From NCBI GenBank assembly GCA_944325215.1, contig CALUZC010000008.1, forward strand, positions 1 through 64,000: 64,000 bases of DNA, given 5' to 3'. Shown piece by piece: positions 45,423 through 54,908 of the stretch; the first letter of the stretch is position 1, and the number at the start of each line of letters is the position of its first letter. The translations under genes were made by a program, and so were the position numbers. This stretch comes from an uncultured Mucispirillum sp. (GTDB lineage: Bacteria; Chrysiogenota; Deferribacteres; Deferribacterales; Mucispirillaceae). The notes below the pieces were generated by a model. The model was not told the DNA's origin. It did no database searches and worked only from the letters and a program-made list of their open reading frames with translations.

Positions 45423-46817
45423 TTACCTGTTTATTGCATAATCATTCTTCTCATTTATCCATATACTATCAACTACTTCTCTATTTACTTTATCATAAAC
45501 TACAAAATTTAAACCTTCTTTATTTTTACTTACTTCTTTACCACTTATATTTATAGTAGATTGACCATCTGATTTTATAAAAATATTTGTTATACCATTT
45601 ATTTTACCTTTATAAGAAACTGCTATATTTGATATTTCTTCATGAAATACGGTATTATTATCAATTATTGCTATATAATTCATATATGGATTACTTGTAT
45701 TAATTTTAGATAACCCTAAATCTTCTAAATTCTTTTTTAGTGTATCAGGTATTTTATTTAGTATATACCCGTTTGTAGATAGCATTATAGTATAATTATC
45801 AAATGTAGCAAATTTTTTCCACTGAGAAAATTCTTGCATAGTTCTTATTTCCATTTCATTTCTCTGTCTTTTATATATAGTGTAATTTTTATTCCATTCA
45901 TCGTACTCTGAACTATTATGATGTGAGCTAATAGTATACTTTTCCATAGCATACTTTATTAGATAATCACTCACTTTTTCTCCACCATATACATTTACAT
46001 GGTTTATATCAAAAAAATCATTTTTATAATCAAGAGCTATCTCTTTCCATAATTTATTAAAGTTTATATATGTTATATTACATGGTGCGATTAATTGTTC
46101 AAACAAAAACGAACGTTCATACCTATGCTGTGTTGTAGTAGGTGGGCACCAAAAAATCACATTGAGCTTATTATCTTTTACAAACTGTGCAATTTTATTG
46201 ATTATATTTATACTTTCTTCACTAAATGAATATTCTCCAGTATTTACTAAATTTACTTCCTGTGCCTGTCGTATAAAGTTAGGGTTACTACCTAACAAAT
46301 AATAAGTTAGCCTATTGTTAATAAAATCTTTTTCTGTAAGTTCTTTCCATCTAGAATGAAATTGGTTCATTATAAAATAATATAATATATCTTTATAATT
46401 ACCTTTTGTATACTGTATATACTTATATCTCGTGATAAAACTTAAATGCCATTGATATATTTGCTTTCCCCAGTTATTTTCTATTGGAAAGCTATTATCT
46501 GTTATTGTTGTTATATCAAAAAATATAACTTTTGGATTATATTTTTTGATGTCATTTAACAGAAAATATGTTGTTAACCGTTGGTCATTGTGTGCATTAT
46601 TGTAACTTGTAATTCCAAATTTATTCCATATATACATTGGAGAAATAGCAAAATATGTGGTAGATGGACCTAACCAAATTACATCAAGTTGATTATTATT
46701 CTTAAAATAATCAATAGAATTATATCCATTTTCTTTTGGTAATAATGTATATGCAATTGTTAAAAATATCATGTTTAACAAAATTAAAAAAATTATTACT
46801 TTAATTATTTTTTTCAT
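45423..46817 (-). CDS. SGNH-hydrolase-like membrane protein, partner of MBOAT O-acyltransferase
   Basis: This 464-residue protein has one N-terminal membrane helix (residues about 5-25) and a periplasmic SGNH-type domain. The Ser block is seen as VIWLGPSTTYFAISP near residue 50, where a typical family member has LGSS, and the Asp-x-x-His block is DINHVNVYGG near residue 269. Proteins of this type (AlgJ/AlgX, DltD) act with an MBOAT to move acyl groups to exported polysaccharide. It lies eight bases after the MBOAT gene. The C-terminal 120 residues are an unassigned beta-rich region. Confidence 0.72.
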   Translation of the reverse strand: MKKIIKVIIFLILLNMIFLTIAYTLLPKENGYNSIDYFKNNNQLDVIWLGPSTTYFAISPMYIWNKFGITSYNNAHNDQRLTTYFLLNDIKKYNPKVIFFDITTITDNSFPIENNWGKQIYQWHLSFITRYKYIQYTKGNYKDILYYFIMNQFHSRWKELTEKDFINNRLTYYLLGSNPNFIRQAQEVNLVNTGEYSFSEESINIINKIAQFVKDNKLNVIFWCPPTTTQHRYERSFLFEQLIAPCNITYINFNKLWKEIALDYKNDFFDINHVNVYGGEKVSDYLIKYAMEKYTISSHHNSSEYDEWNKNYTIYKRQRNEMEIRTMQEFSQWKKFATFDNYTIMLSTNGYILNKIPDTLKKNLEDLGLSKINTSNPYMNYIAIIDNNTVFHEEISNIAVSYKGKINGITNIFIKSDGQSTINISGKEVSKNKEGLNFVVYDKVNREVVDSIWINEKNDYAINR

Positions 46818-46825
46818 ACTATCCT

Positions 46826-48322
46826 CTAAAACTGAAAGTATATAAACTGTGTCGCATCATATTCTGGACCATATATACCAAATGTTAGTATTCCAAATAT
46901 TGCAAGTAAATATACTAACCATCTAAAAACTAAATTTTGCTGTGCTAAACTTTCCCTTATCTTTATACCTCTTTCCTGCATAAATGATACTACCCATAAT
47001 ATCATTATGGAAAAACATAGCACCCAAAAATCTTTTCTATCTAGCCCCATATCATATAAGGAATTATCAAAAAATATCCATGGATTCCACACACTAAACA
47101 TTTGCTTCCACATTTCATATGCTGTGTGAAAATCTGGTGCTCTAAAGATTAAATAACCTATATTTACAAGTATAAATGTTACTATCATGGCTGATAATCT
47201 AAAACTAAAACATTTAGTATTTACCTTCAATTTTTTATATAACTTCTTTTTATATGGATTAGTTATCTCTGCCATTACTATACAAAATCCATGATATAAG
47301 CCCCACACAACATATGTCCAATTTGCTCCATGCCATAATCCACTTATAAAAAATGTTACCATTATTGCAAAATAATTTCTTAAATTGCTCAATTTTTTAC
47401 CACTAAAAATAATTGGTAAATAAACATAATCTCTTAACCATGTTGATAAAGATATATGCCACCTGCCCCAGTAATCTTGTATTGATGTAGCAAAATATGG
47501 GTGGTTAAAGTTTTGCATAAGTTTAAAACCCATTACCCAGGCTGCTCCCATGGCTATTGCTGAATATCCTGCAAAATCGCCATATACCTGCACTGCAAAT
47601 GCTACTACTGCTATGGCTATTTCTATGCCTGCATAAGCTTCATAATTTTCAAATACATGGTTTACTAATATAGCTGCTCTATCTGCTATTACCATTTTCA
47701 AAAAATAGCCAAAGAGCATTAGTAGTAAACCATCTCGCATTCTTTCAAAGCTAAATGTATGCTTCTGGCTTACCTGCACTAATAAATTTTTACTTCTTTC
47801 AATAGGACCTGCTACCAACTGTGGAAAAAATGATACAAAAAGGGCATACTTTAAAAAATTACGCTCAGCATACACTTCTTTTCTATATATATCTATTGTG
47901 TAACTTAATGCCTGAAAGGTATAAAAGGATATACCTACTGGCAGTATTATATCAAACTTCGGCTGTATTAATTGAATATGCAGTGCTGAAAGTAATATAT
48001 TTATATTATCTACTGCAAAATAAAAATATTTAAAGAAAAATAAAATTGAAAGGTTTAATACTAAACTTAATATTACCCATAATTTCTTTAATTTGTCAGC
48101 ATTGTCTTGTTTACTATTATTCGCCTTATCTATTAAGATACCACTTAAATATGTTATGAAGGTGGAAGTAAGCATTAATAAAGCATATACTGGGTTCCAA
48201 GCCATATAAAAATAATAGCTGGCAATTAAAAGCCATATATATCTTACTCTATGGGGTATAATAAAGTAAAGAATAGTAACTATTGGGAAAAAAAGTAGGA
48301 AATTGATTGAGTTAAAAAGCAT
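46826..48322 (-). CDS. MBOAT family O-acyltransferase (AlgI-like)
   Basis: This multi-pass inner-membrane enzyme carries acyl groups across the membrane for glycan O-acylation. I choose the ATG at 48322 behind CGAGGT, giving 498 residues; earlier in-frame starts add a non-homologous tail. The family signatures are VGISFYTFQALSYTIDIY near residue 127, GRWHISLSTWLRDYVY near residue 283, and SGLWHGANWTYVVWG near residue 324, whose His is the catalytic one. It is the upstream partner of the SGNH-like protein. The pair could O-acetylate the glycan made by this locus. Confidence 0.93.
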   Translation of the reverse strand: MLFNSINFLLFFPIVTILYFIIPHRVRYIWLLIASYYFYMAWNPVYALLMLTSTFITYLSGILIDKANNSKQDNADKLKKLWVILSLVLNLSILFFFKYFYFAVDNINILLSALHIQLIQPKFDIILPVGISFYTFQALSYTIDIYRKEVYAERNFLKYALFVSFFPQLVAGPIERSKNLLVQVSQKHTFSFERMRDGLLLMLFGYFLKMVIADRAAILVNHVFENYEAYAGIEIAIAVVAFAVQVYGDFAGYSAIAMGAAWVMGFKLMQNFNHPYFATSIQDYWGRWHISLSTWLRDYVYLPIIFSGKKLSNLRNYFAIMVTFFISGLWHGANWTYVVWGLYHGFCIVMAEITNPYKKKLYKKLKVNTKCFSFRLSAMIVTFILVNIGYLIFRAPDFHTAYEMWKQMFSVWNPWIFFDNSLYDMGLDRKDFWVLCFSIMILWVVSFMQERGIKIRESLAQQNLVFRWLVYLLAIFGILTFGIYGPEYDATQFIYFQF

Positions 48323-48443
48323 CTTACTAACCTCGATTATATATAACATTAAATAATTCATTATGCAATCAAAATATTAATTACTTGACTTTTACTTTCA
48401 TTTTCTATACAATCACCTGATATCTTTATTTTGGAAGGTTATA

Positions 48444-50432
48444 ATGAAATATATAAATTATAAAATAATAATAGTAATTTTACTTAGCATCCTTATTACA
48501 CCTTATATTAATAATTTTATACTTTATTATTTTACAAGCGATGTAAATATCAAGATATATAAATCAACACTGTCAAATGAAAATGAAGTAAATGCAGTAT
48601 GGGGATATGGCTTCGGTTCTTATATCTATAATAATGTTAATGCTGATTTATGCAAAGTCAATATGTGTAATAATACAGAATATTTAACACCACCACCTCA
48701 CAATAGAGAGTATATTAAACTGAATAAAGACGGCTTTATGTCCGTAAATATTAAAAACTCTCCGTTTTCATGGATAGGAATTTATAAAGGTGTTGATGCT
48801 GGTAAGTTTGATATATATATAGAAGATAAATTATATAAAACTATTGATGCTAAAATTACTTATGCACAATCTCCAGAAACTAGAACTTATTTATTTGCAA
48901 ATAGCAATAGTGTTGTATTACTTTGGTTCTTAAAATTAGCTATTTTTTATGTATTCACTGCTGCATTTATTTATTTTCTTTTATTATTATTTGAAAAAAT
49001 ATTAAAAATCAGTTCTTCATATAATATAAAAGAAAAACTACTACAACCTCATAACTCTCTTTTTTCTTTTATAATATGGTTTCTTTTTTCTTTTATACTT
49101 TTTTCTGTATGGATGAACTTTGATACTACTTGGTTAAAAGTAGGTGATGCTAAATGGTATGCTTTTTCATATGAAACATGGAATGGTAATCATATTTTTG
49201 ATATTAATAATTATGCAATTAATCAAACATTTACTCCAAGAGCTTATATTACAGGAATAATTCCTTACATTGCATATTTAATATCTTTTCAAAGTATACC
49301 TTTATACTACTATATATATTTTATATTTGCCGCTTTTTTTATATCACTTTTTATGAATATTATTATTCCTAAAATCTATGAGCTTTTATCAGGGAAAAAA
49401 CCTGCATTTATACAAACACAAGTATTTGCACTTATTTTCTTTTTCTATTGGTGGAATTATATATATGATTTTATAGTAGATGTTTATGCTGTTTTATTTT
49501 TATCACTTGCTTTTATGTCTTACTTGCTTTTTAAACAAAAACAAAAAATGTCATATATAGTTTTAGCAGGAATATGTTTATCATTATCTATATTATATAG
49601 AAATTCGTATGTAATGTTTTTATATTTATTATGCTTTATATTTATAATTCAATTATTTAGAGTGAAATTTATTAGTATATTCCATAAAAATTACTTATTT
49701 ATATTATTTTTTATAATTGGCATTATAATTCCATGTATACCACAAATATATATTTCCTATATTCATGATGGAATATTTAGTTTATATGGATATGACAAAG
49801 TTGGTGTATACACAAGTCCAACTCAAACTTTATCTAGTGAACTTACTAGCTGGTCCTTATATAATATTACTGGCTGGCCATGGGTATTACCAAATGGTAT
49901 TATGCTTTCCCATTTAAATGATATAATACCATTTAGCGATGCAAAAGAAATGAATATTGCTATGGTATTACTAACTTATTTTTCTAATATGTTCTCTGCT
50001 TTATTTGTTTTGATAAATAAATTCTTATATTTTATTTTTCCAACTCAAATTATAGTTTATCGTGAACAAACATACAATATTTTACTTCATTCATTAATAT
50101 TTTACATACCTAGAATATTAAATATTTTACTTATTTCATTATTTTTACTTGCTTGTTTAAATAGGAATTTTCGTGAAAGATTTATATTTAATAAAAAATA
50201 TATAATATATTATTTCTTTATATTTATGTTTATCGCTATAAATTTATTATTTCATGTAGAAGTAAGATATATATTACCTGTATATGTTCTGTTTTATTAT
50301 ATAATTTCATACCATATTATAGCTAAATTTTTTAATAGTTCTAATAAATTAAATATTATTCGAAACAATATTAAACCATATTCAGCAATTGTATTTCTTA
50401 TGACATATATATATTTTAATTTATTTACATAA
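48444..50432 (+). CDS. Large integral membrane protein, possible GT-C-type glycosyltransferase
   Basis: This 662-residue protein has an N-terminal membrane helix (residues about 7-28), a soluble loop of about 120 residues, and some ten further helices from residue 155 onward. The layout and an acidic loop (VGDAKWYAFSYETW near residue 231) resemble GT-C enzymes that use polyprenyl-linked sugars, but I cannot name a family. It is the only plus-strand gene between 40 and 60 kb and sits in a 120-base gap between divergent genes. Its function is therefore an inference from topology and neighbourhood. Confidence 0.5.
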   Translation: MKYINYKIIIVILLSILITPYINNFILYYFTSDVNIKIYKSTLSNENEVNAVWGYGFGSYIYNNVNADLCKVNMCNNTEYLTPPPHNREYIKLNKDGFMSVNIKNSPFSWIGIYKGVDAGKFDIYIEDKLYKTIDAKITYAQSPETRTYLFANSNSVVLLWFLKLAIFYVFTAAFIYFLLLLFEKILKISSSYNIKEKLLQPHNSLFSFIIWFLFSFILFSVWMNFDTTWLKVGDAKWYAFSYETWNGNHIFDINNYAINQTFTPRAYITGIIPYIAYLISFQSIPLYYYIYFIFAAFFISLFMNIIIPKIYELLSGKKPAFIQTQVFALIFFFYWWNYIYDFIVDVYAVLFLSLAFMSYLLFKQKQKMSYIVLAGICLSLSILYRNSYVMFLYLLCFIFIIQLFRVKFISIFHKNYLFILFFIIGIIIPCIPQIYISYIHDGIFSLYGYDKVGVYTSPTQTLSSELTSWSLYNITGWPWVLPNGIMLSHLNDIIPFSDAKEMNIAMVLLTYFSNMFSALFVLINKFLYFIFPTQIIVYREQTYNILLHSLIFYIPRILNILLISLFLLACLNRNFRERFIFNKKYIIYYFFIFMFIAINLLFHVEVRYILPVYVLFYYIISYHIIAKFFNSSNKLNIIRNNIKPYSAIVFLMTYIYFNLFT

Positions 50433-50439
50433 TATAGAT

Positions 50440-50490
50440 ATGGTAATTCTATAATACATCTTTTTTTGCAGTATATTATAGGATTACTAT
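50440..50490. terminator. Possible bidirectional terminator between convergent genes
   Basis: The arms TGGTAATTCTATAATA and TATTATAGGATTACTA pair with two G-T type mismatches. They lie between the convergent membrane-protein and methyltransferase genes. The loop holds a T-run, so a classic stem-plus-U-tract form is not met. Confidence 0.45.
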
Positions 50491-50497
50491 TATAATG

Positions 50498-51763
50498 TTA
50501 CATATATTTTTTACAATTATCGCCTATATAAAATATTTTGTTGCTATTATTTCTTAATACTAAAGTAGAAAATGTATCATATTTATTTATGCAAGCTATT
50601 CTTATATATATTTTACTTTCTGTATGAGGAATATCCACCCATAATACTCCCGATTTATTAATAGAGTATTTTTTTTGATTTACTATTGCATCATCTGTAA
50701 CTACTTCCACCATAAACTCTGTTTTATATGGCACTATCATAAAAAGTGCGATACTGCTATTCTCACCTTTATTATCTATAAACCATTCACTATATGGACT
50801 ACCCATTGCATTATCTTGTAATACTAAATTTTTTATTATTTTCTTATCATTATTTAATAAGATATCATCAAGATACTCTTCATCAATCATCTTAATTATC
50901 TCTAGGATATTATATTTTTTATTATTTTTAATATATTGATCTATGCTCAGCTTTATTTTATGTGCCTCAAACAACTCATCATATTCTTCGATTACTTTGT
51001 TGTATTTTTTTTCTACTTCATCTATTTTATTTAACAAATATTTAATGATATTATTTCTATCATATTTAACTGTCTGCCATGATTGTTTTAATATTTGATA
51101 CTGTGATATTTCTTTCATTAATTTATCAGCTTGTTTTTTGCTGGTATTCAACTCTTCATCATTCACTTCACTTTTACACACTAGTAAGCTATATTGTATC
51201 ATACTGCATATATTCCTAAAATTTTGCAATAGCATCATTTTAACTTCATCATCAAAATCATTATATTCTGGATAAAATATCAACTCTTGATTTAAAACCC
51301 TAAAATCCATTATCTGAGAACTATAATCTGATTCTGATAAGCCCCATAAATTCCCTAAACTTGGTATCTCATAATAGATTTTCATTTTATCAAATGGGGG
51401 GGGGATTATTTTATCTTTAGTAAAAAATCTAAAGGTATGCTCATTAAATGGTATCTTATGGTATAAATTTGCAATATTACTACTTTGATTTTCATATGGA
51501 GCTATTATATTAACTATAGCTTTATGCTTACATATTCTGTATATCTCACTCATTATATGATGAAGATCTTCCAAATGCTCTAAACTATGAATTGCTAAAA
51601 TAACATCAACACTATTATCATCAAAAGGTAATCTTTTATTCATATCCGTTACAATATCAACACCAGGCAAATCATCCCTATCCACACCTATGTATCCATT
51701 GTGTTTGTTTGGACCACAACCTAACTCAACTTTAACCAATTGTTTCATATCATCTTTATACAT
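50498..51763 (-). CDS. SAM-dependent methyltransferase with C9 phase-variable tract (ON state)
   Basis: The ATG at 51763, eight bases after GAGGG, gives 421 residues. The N-terminal class I methyltransferase domain has motif I VELGCGPNKHNGYIGVDRDD near residues 11-30 and the post-motif HSLEHLED near residue 63. A run of nine C on the coding strand encodes Pro121-Pro123. The frame is open as sequenced. With 8 or 10 C it stops within about five codons, cutting off the rest of the enzyme. The C-terminal 200 residues are helical, then beta-rich, without known motifs. A glycan O-methyltransferase is likely from context. Confidence 0.8.
   Translation of the reverse strand: MYKDDMKQLVKVELGCGPNKHNGYIGVDRDDLPGVDIVTDMNKRLPFDDNSVDVILAIHSLEHLEDLHHIMSEIYRICKHKAIVNIIAPYENQSSNIANLYHKIPFNEHTFRFFTKDKIIPPPFDKMKIYYEIPSLGNLWGLSESDYSSQIMDFRVLNQELIFYPEYNDFDDEVKMMLLQNFRNICSMIQYSLLVCKSEVNDEELNTSKKQADKLMKEISQYQILKQSWQTVKYDRNNIIKYLLNKIDEVEKKYNKVIEEYDELFEAHKIKLSIDQYIKNNKKYNILEIIKMIDEEYLDDILLNNDKKIIKNLVLQDNAMGSPYSEWFIDNKGENSSIALFMIVPYKTEFMVEVVTDDAIVNQKKYSINKSGVLWVDIPHTESKIYIRIACINKYDTFSTLVLRNNSNKIFYIGDNCKKYM
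51396..51404. repeat. Homopolymeric tract, nine G (C9 on the coding strand)
   Basis: The run lies in the methyltransferase gene and encodes three prolines. One base of slippage in either direction places a stop within about five codons. Confidence 0.85.
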
Positions 51764-51781
51764 AAAATTATCCCTCATGAT

Positions 51782-53719
51782 CTAATAATATAACCCTGAA
51801 TTTACAACATAACTTCCATCACTATTTTTCAGAATTTTTACACATGGTGGTATAACATAGAACTCTACTTTGCATTTTAATTCTGTTGTGGTCATAATAT
51901 TCAACTTTTTGAAATTAAATAATATTTTATCATCAGCAAATTTTATATTTGTAACAATATCTCTTATTATATAACCCTCTCTCTGTATTACTAGCCTAGC
52001 TACTATATCATTTTCTATTTCGTCTACCATAATTTTAATTTCTATGTGATCTATTGGATTACTTACCATATATTTAAATTCTATTTTATTAATTTTTTTT
52101 GTATATTTTACTGTCTTATTGTTTATAACTTTTGTTATATATTTAATATTATTATTATGAATATTGTTATTAAAAAGTGATTGTAACTTATTTTCTATTT
52201 CTTGTATTTCTTGGTAATATTGTCTATTTTCTAATATATTTTTTATTACTGTATAGTTATACTCCAAATCTTTTCTGGTATCAAGTATATTATTTTTATA
52301 TTTACTACTATTTTCTATAATTTGATAAACTAATTCAATATTATCATATGCATCTATATCTACAAAACACCTGTTTATTTCCTTTGCTAAAAATCTACTT
52401 TTATAGTATTCAAAATTATGATTCTTACCAATATGCATAACAACATCTATTTCTAATTCTTCAAGATGTGCCCTTTCATTTATTATATTATTATACTTAT
52501 TTAGTTGAAAATACTCCTTATTTACATTATCCTGCTCACTATATATATATATATAACTATATACTCTTATATTATATTTTTTTGATATATCATCTAATAT
52601 ATATGTAATCCTTTTGTAATCTCTACTATTTAGATTCTTCATTGGTATTAATATATTTATTATATTTGTATATATTTTATTATTTAAATTTATTTCTTTC
52701 AAAATAGGTCTTATTGTATATATATTTTTATCCTGAAATTGATTACTTATTTCATATGGCACTAATATATGCTCGCTATTTTTACTAATATTTTTTAAAT
52801 TTCTCCAATTTCTATAATGTGTAAATAATATATAAGGTATTTTTAATTTTTTTATAACTTTTAACCATTGGAAACCACTATCATGTATATCATCTAAAAT
52901 TACAAGATCTATACCTGATAATTGATAAAAATCATAAAAATTTTTATCTATCATTTTTATTGAAATATCTTTACTATTTAACCTATATAAATAAAGATAA
53001 AATATATCTTCATTTATAAGATCTGTTATATATAAAATTTTTTTTATTTGTTTTTGCATTATCTTATTTTCTATATTTGAAAACATATTACCATATATAC
53101 TATAACTATCTATTTTTTTATTACTATATCCAACAATTTCATCATTAAAAAATGTTATAAATACATCTAATTTTTCTACCACAGCACTTGATACTTCTTC
53201 TAATAAAAGATTTTTGTCTTTATAAAGCTCTTCTATTATATCCTTTTTAATAATACTACCTGAAATTTCAAAAAATACTTCTTTTTTGATAAATAGATTT
53301 TTACGGCTATTATATTCAATATAATGATTCTTATTATCACTAAAATATCCTACAATTATACTGCAAATTATATCATGGTTTTCTTCTATTAGTTTTGATC
53401 TGCAATTATGAAAATAATAGTTATTGTAACTTATTGGTTTGTCAATAAATACTATAAATTCACTTGCAATTTGGCTAATAAAATCTTTTATAGATAAATT
53501 GTCTACTATATCTATATATTTGATATTAATATCATCTCTTTTAATATGATATAGTATAGCATTGTTATATGTATGCTGCAGCTCTTTGTTGCATATAATC
53601 ATTAACTGTATATTTCTAATTGTTTGTTCATTGATACTTTTAATAAGCTTTTCTATATCTTCAATATTATTTTCTAACTTTATAACCAGGGATATATTAG
53701 GTTTTATTTTATTTTCCAT
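51782..53719 (-). CDS. Putative glycosyltransferase, two-domain
   Basis: This 645-residue protein begins with a GT2-like segment (ISLVIKLENNIEDIEKLIKS near residue 9), whose catalytic acidic motifs I cannot identify with confidence. The middle (residues about 230-500) looks like a GT-B fold, with ILYITDLINEDIFYLY and a YILFTHYRNWRN segment. A beta-rich C-terminus follows. The gene overlaps the next transferase by 11 bases. It contains a run of eight TA dinucleotides (52540-52555). Function is inferred from folds and location. Confidence 0.6.
   Translation of the reverse strand: MENKIKPNISLVIKLENNIEDIEKLIKSINEQTIRNIQLMIICNKELQHTYNNAILYHIKRDDINIKYIDIVDNLSIKDFISQIASEFIVFIDKPISYNNYYFHNCRSKLIEENHDIICSIIVGYFSDNKNHYIEYNSRKNLFIKKEVFFEISGSIIKKDIIEELYKDKNLLLEEVSSAVVEKLDVFITFFNDEIVGYSNKKIDSYSIYGNMFSNIENKIMQKQIKKILYITDLINEDIFYLYLYRLNSKDISIKMIDKNFYDFYQLSGIDLVILDDIHDSGFQWLKVIKKLKIPYILFTHYRNWRNLKNISKNSEHILVPYEISNQFQDKNIYTIRPILKEINLNNKIYTNIINILIPMKNLNSRDYKRITYILDDISKKYNIRVYSYIYIYSEQDNVNKEYFQLNKYNNIINERAHLEELEIDVVMHIGKNHNFEYYKSRFLAKEINRCFVDIDAYDNIELVYQIIENSSKYKNNILDTRKDLEYNYTVIKNILENRQYYQEIQEIENKLQSLFNNNIHNNNIKYITKVINNKTVKYTKKINKIEFKYMVSNPIDHIEIKIMVDEIENDIVARLVIQREGYIIRDIVTNIKFADDKILFNFKKLNIMTTTELKCKVEFYVIPPCVKILKNSDGSYVVNSGLYY
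52540..52555. repeat. Dinucleotide tract (TA)8 inside a transferase gene
   Basis: Eight TA units lie in frame within the 51782-53719 gene, encoding alternating Tyr and Ile. Loss or gain of one unit would shift the frame. In A+T-rich DNA such runs also arise by chance. Confidence 0.5.
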
Positions 53720-54908
53720 ATATTAACCTATTTATTTTATTAAATATTCTTCTTACTATATTACATAAAGCTATATGCATTTGGTAGTTTTCAAACTCAT
53801 ACAGTATGATATATATATATTTAATATATTTTTTATTTGTAATTCTATAATTCTTTTTTGGTAAATTATATATAGCAATAGAATTATTTATACTAATTTT
53901 CCTATTAAATGGTATTTGATTAATTAATTGTTTTTCTATTTCTTCTTCTGTATTGTTTTGACGTAAGTATTCATTGGCATTATTTATAATATTATATCGC
54001 AAATCTTTATTTTCTATAAGTTTAATTATAGTATTTTTCCAACTAATAGGATTATTATCGCATAATAAGCCATTTACTTCATTTTTTACAACTAAATTAA
54101 ATGGAGGAACATCTGAATATATTCCTGCCATATATCTACTAGCATACTCAAGAAACTTATTATGATATTTACATGCTGTAAAATAATTTGACTCTAAAGG
54201 TGCAAGCCCAATATCCCATGATAAACTCATCATTGCTGCTTTATATTCATCATAATCTTTTGTCATTGGGATATATTTTACTTTACTTAATCTATTTATT
54301 AATGATGGCTTTGCCCCAAAAAATTCAAAATACACTTGTTCTTTGTATATTTCTTCTATTTCTACTAATACATCACTTAATAAATAGTCTATATATTCAG
54401 CATGCCCAATACCACCTGAAAAACCAATTGTTATTTTATCTTTGTTTTGTTGGGGTATATTTTTTGTTTTATCTAGTAAAAGTGATACTGCTTGTATATG
54501 CGCATTTTGTGAAAATATATATCCGTATCTATCTATTATTAGCTGACTTGATGACCATAAGCAATCTGAATAACTCATAATTTTCCTTATTGTTTTTTGA
54601 GTTCTTTGTTGTCTAAATATTCCATTACTTCTAATTAAAGGTGGAATATTTATCAGATCATCATCTAAAAAATATACTATATATTTATTCCTACTAAATG
54701 CATATTCTACTATTTCTAATTCATAAAAATGGCTAAATCTACAACAAACCAGTATGTCACACCAGTCAATATCTTTTGATGATGCCTCCCTATTTCTCAT
54801 ATATCTTAAATTTATGTATCCACTATTTTTTAATTTTAACAAAGGCTCCTTTATACCTAAGTCAAATGATGGCATATATTCCATTGTTAAGGCTAAAACA
54901 TTATTCAT
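53709..54908 (-). CDS. Glycosyltransferase (GT-B fold, family 1/4-like)
   Basis: This 399-residue protein has a GT-B layout with N-terminal acceptor and C-terminal donor domains. The donor half starts with DKITIGFSGGIGHAEYI near residue 174 and ends with the KFLEYASRYMAGIYSDVPPF segment near residue 248, followed by NEVNGLLCDNNP, which match the GT4 glycine/glutamate region. It overlaps the ABC ATPase gene by one base (TAATG), so the two are coupled. It would add sugars to the lipid-linked glycan before export. Confidence 0.75.
   Translation of the reverse strand: MNNVLALTMEYMPSFDLGIKEPLLKLKNSGYINLRYMRNREASSKDIDWCDILVCCRFSHFYELEIVEYAFSRNKYIVYFLDDDLINIPPLIRSNGIFRQQRTQKTIRKIMSYSDCLWSSSQLIIDRYGYIFSQNAHIQAVSLLLDKTKNIPQQNKDKITIGFSGGIGHAEYIDYLLSDVLVEIEEIYKEQVYFEFFGAKPSLINRLSKVKYIPMTKDYDEYKAAMMSLSWDIGLAPLESNYFTACKYHNKFLEYASRYMAGIYSDVPPFNLVVKNEVNGLLCDNNPISWKNTIIKLIENKDLRYNIINNANEYLRQNNTEEEIEKQLINQIPFNRKISINNSIAIYNLPKKNYRITNKKYIKYIYIILYEFENYQMHIALCNIVRRIFNKINRLIYGK

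Noticed and set aside
48444-50432. Reading the 662-residue membrane protein as a Wzy polymerase
   Set aside because: The locus has an ABC-2 exporter instead of a Wzx flippase, and the long N-terminal soluble loop is not a Wzy feature. A GT-C-type enzyme fits somewhat better, and neither is proven.
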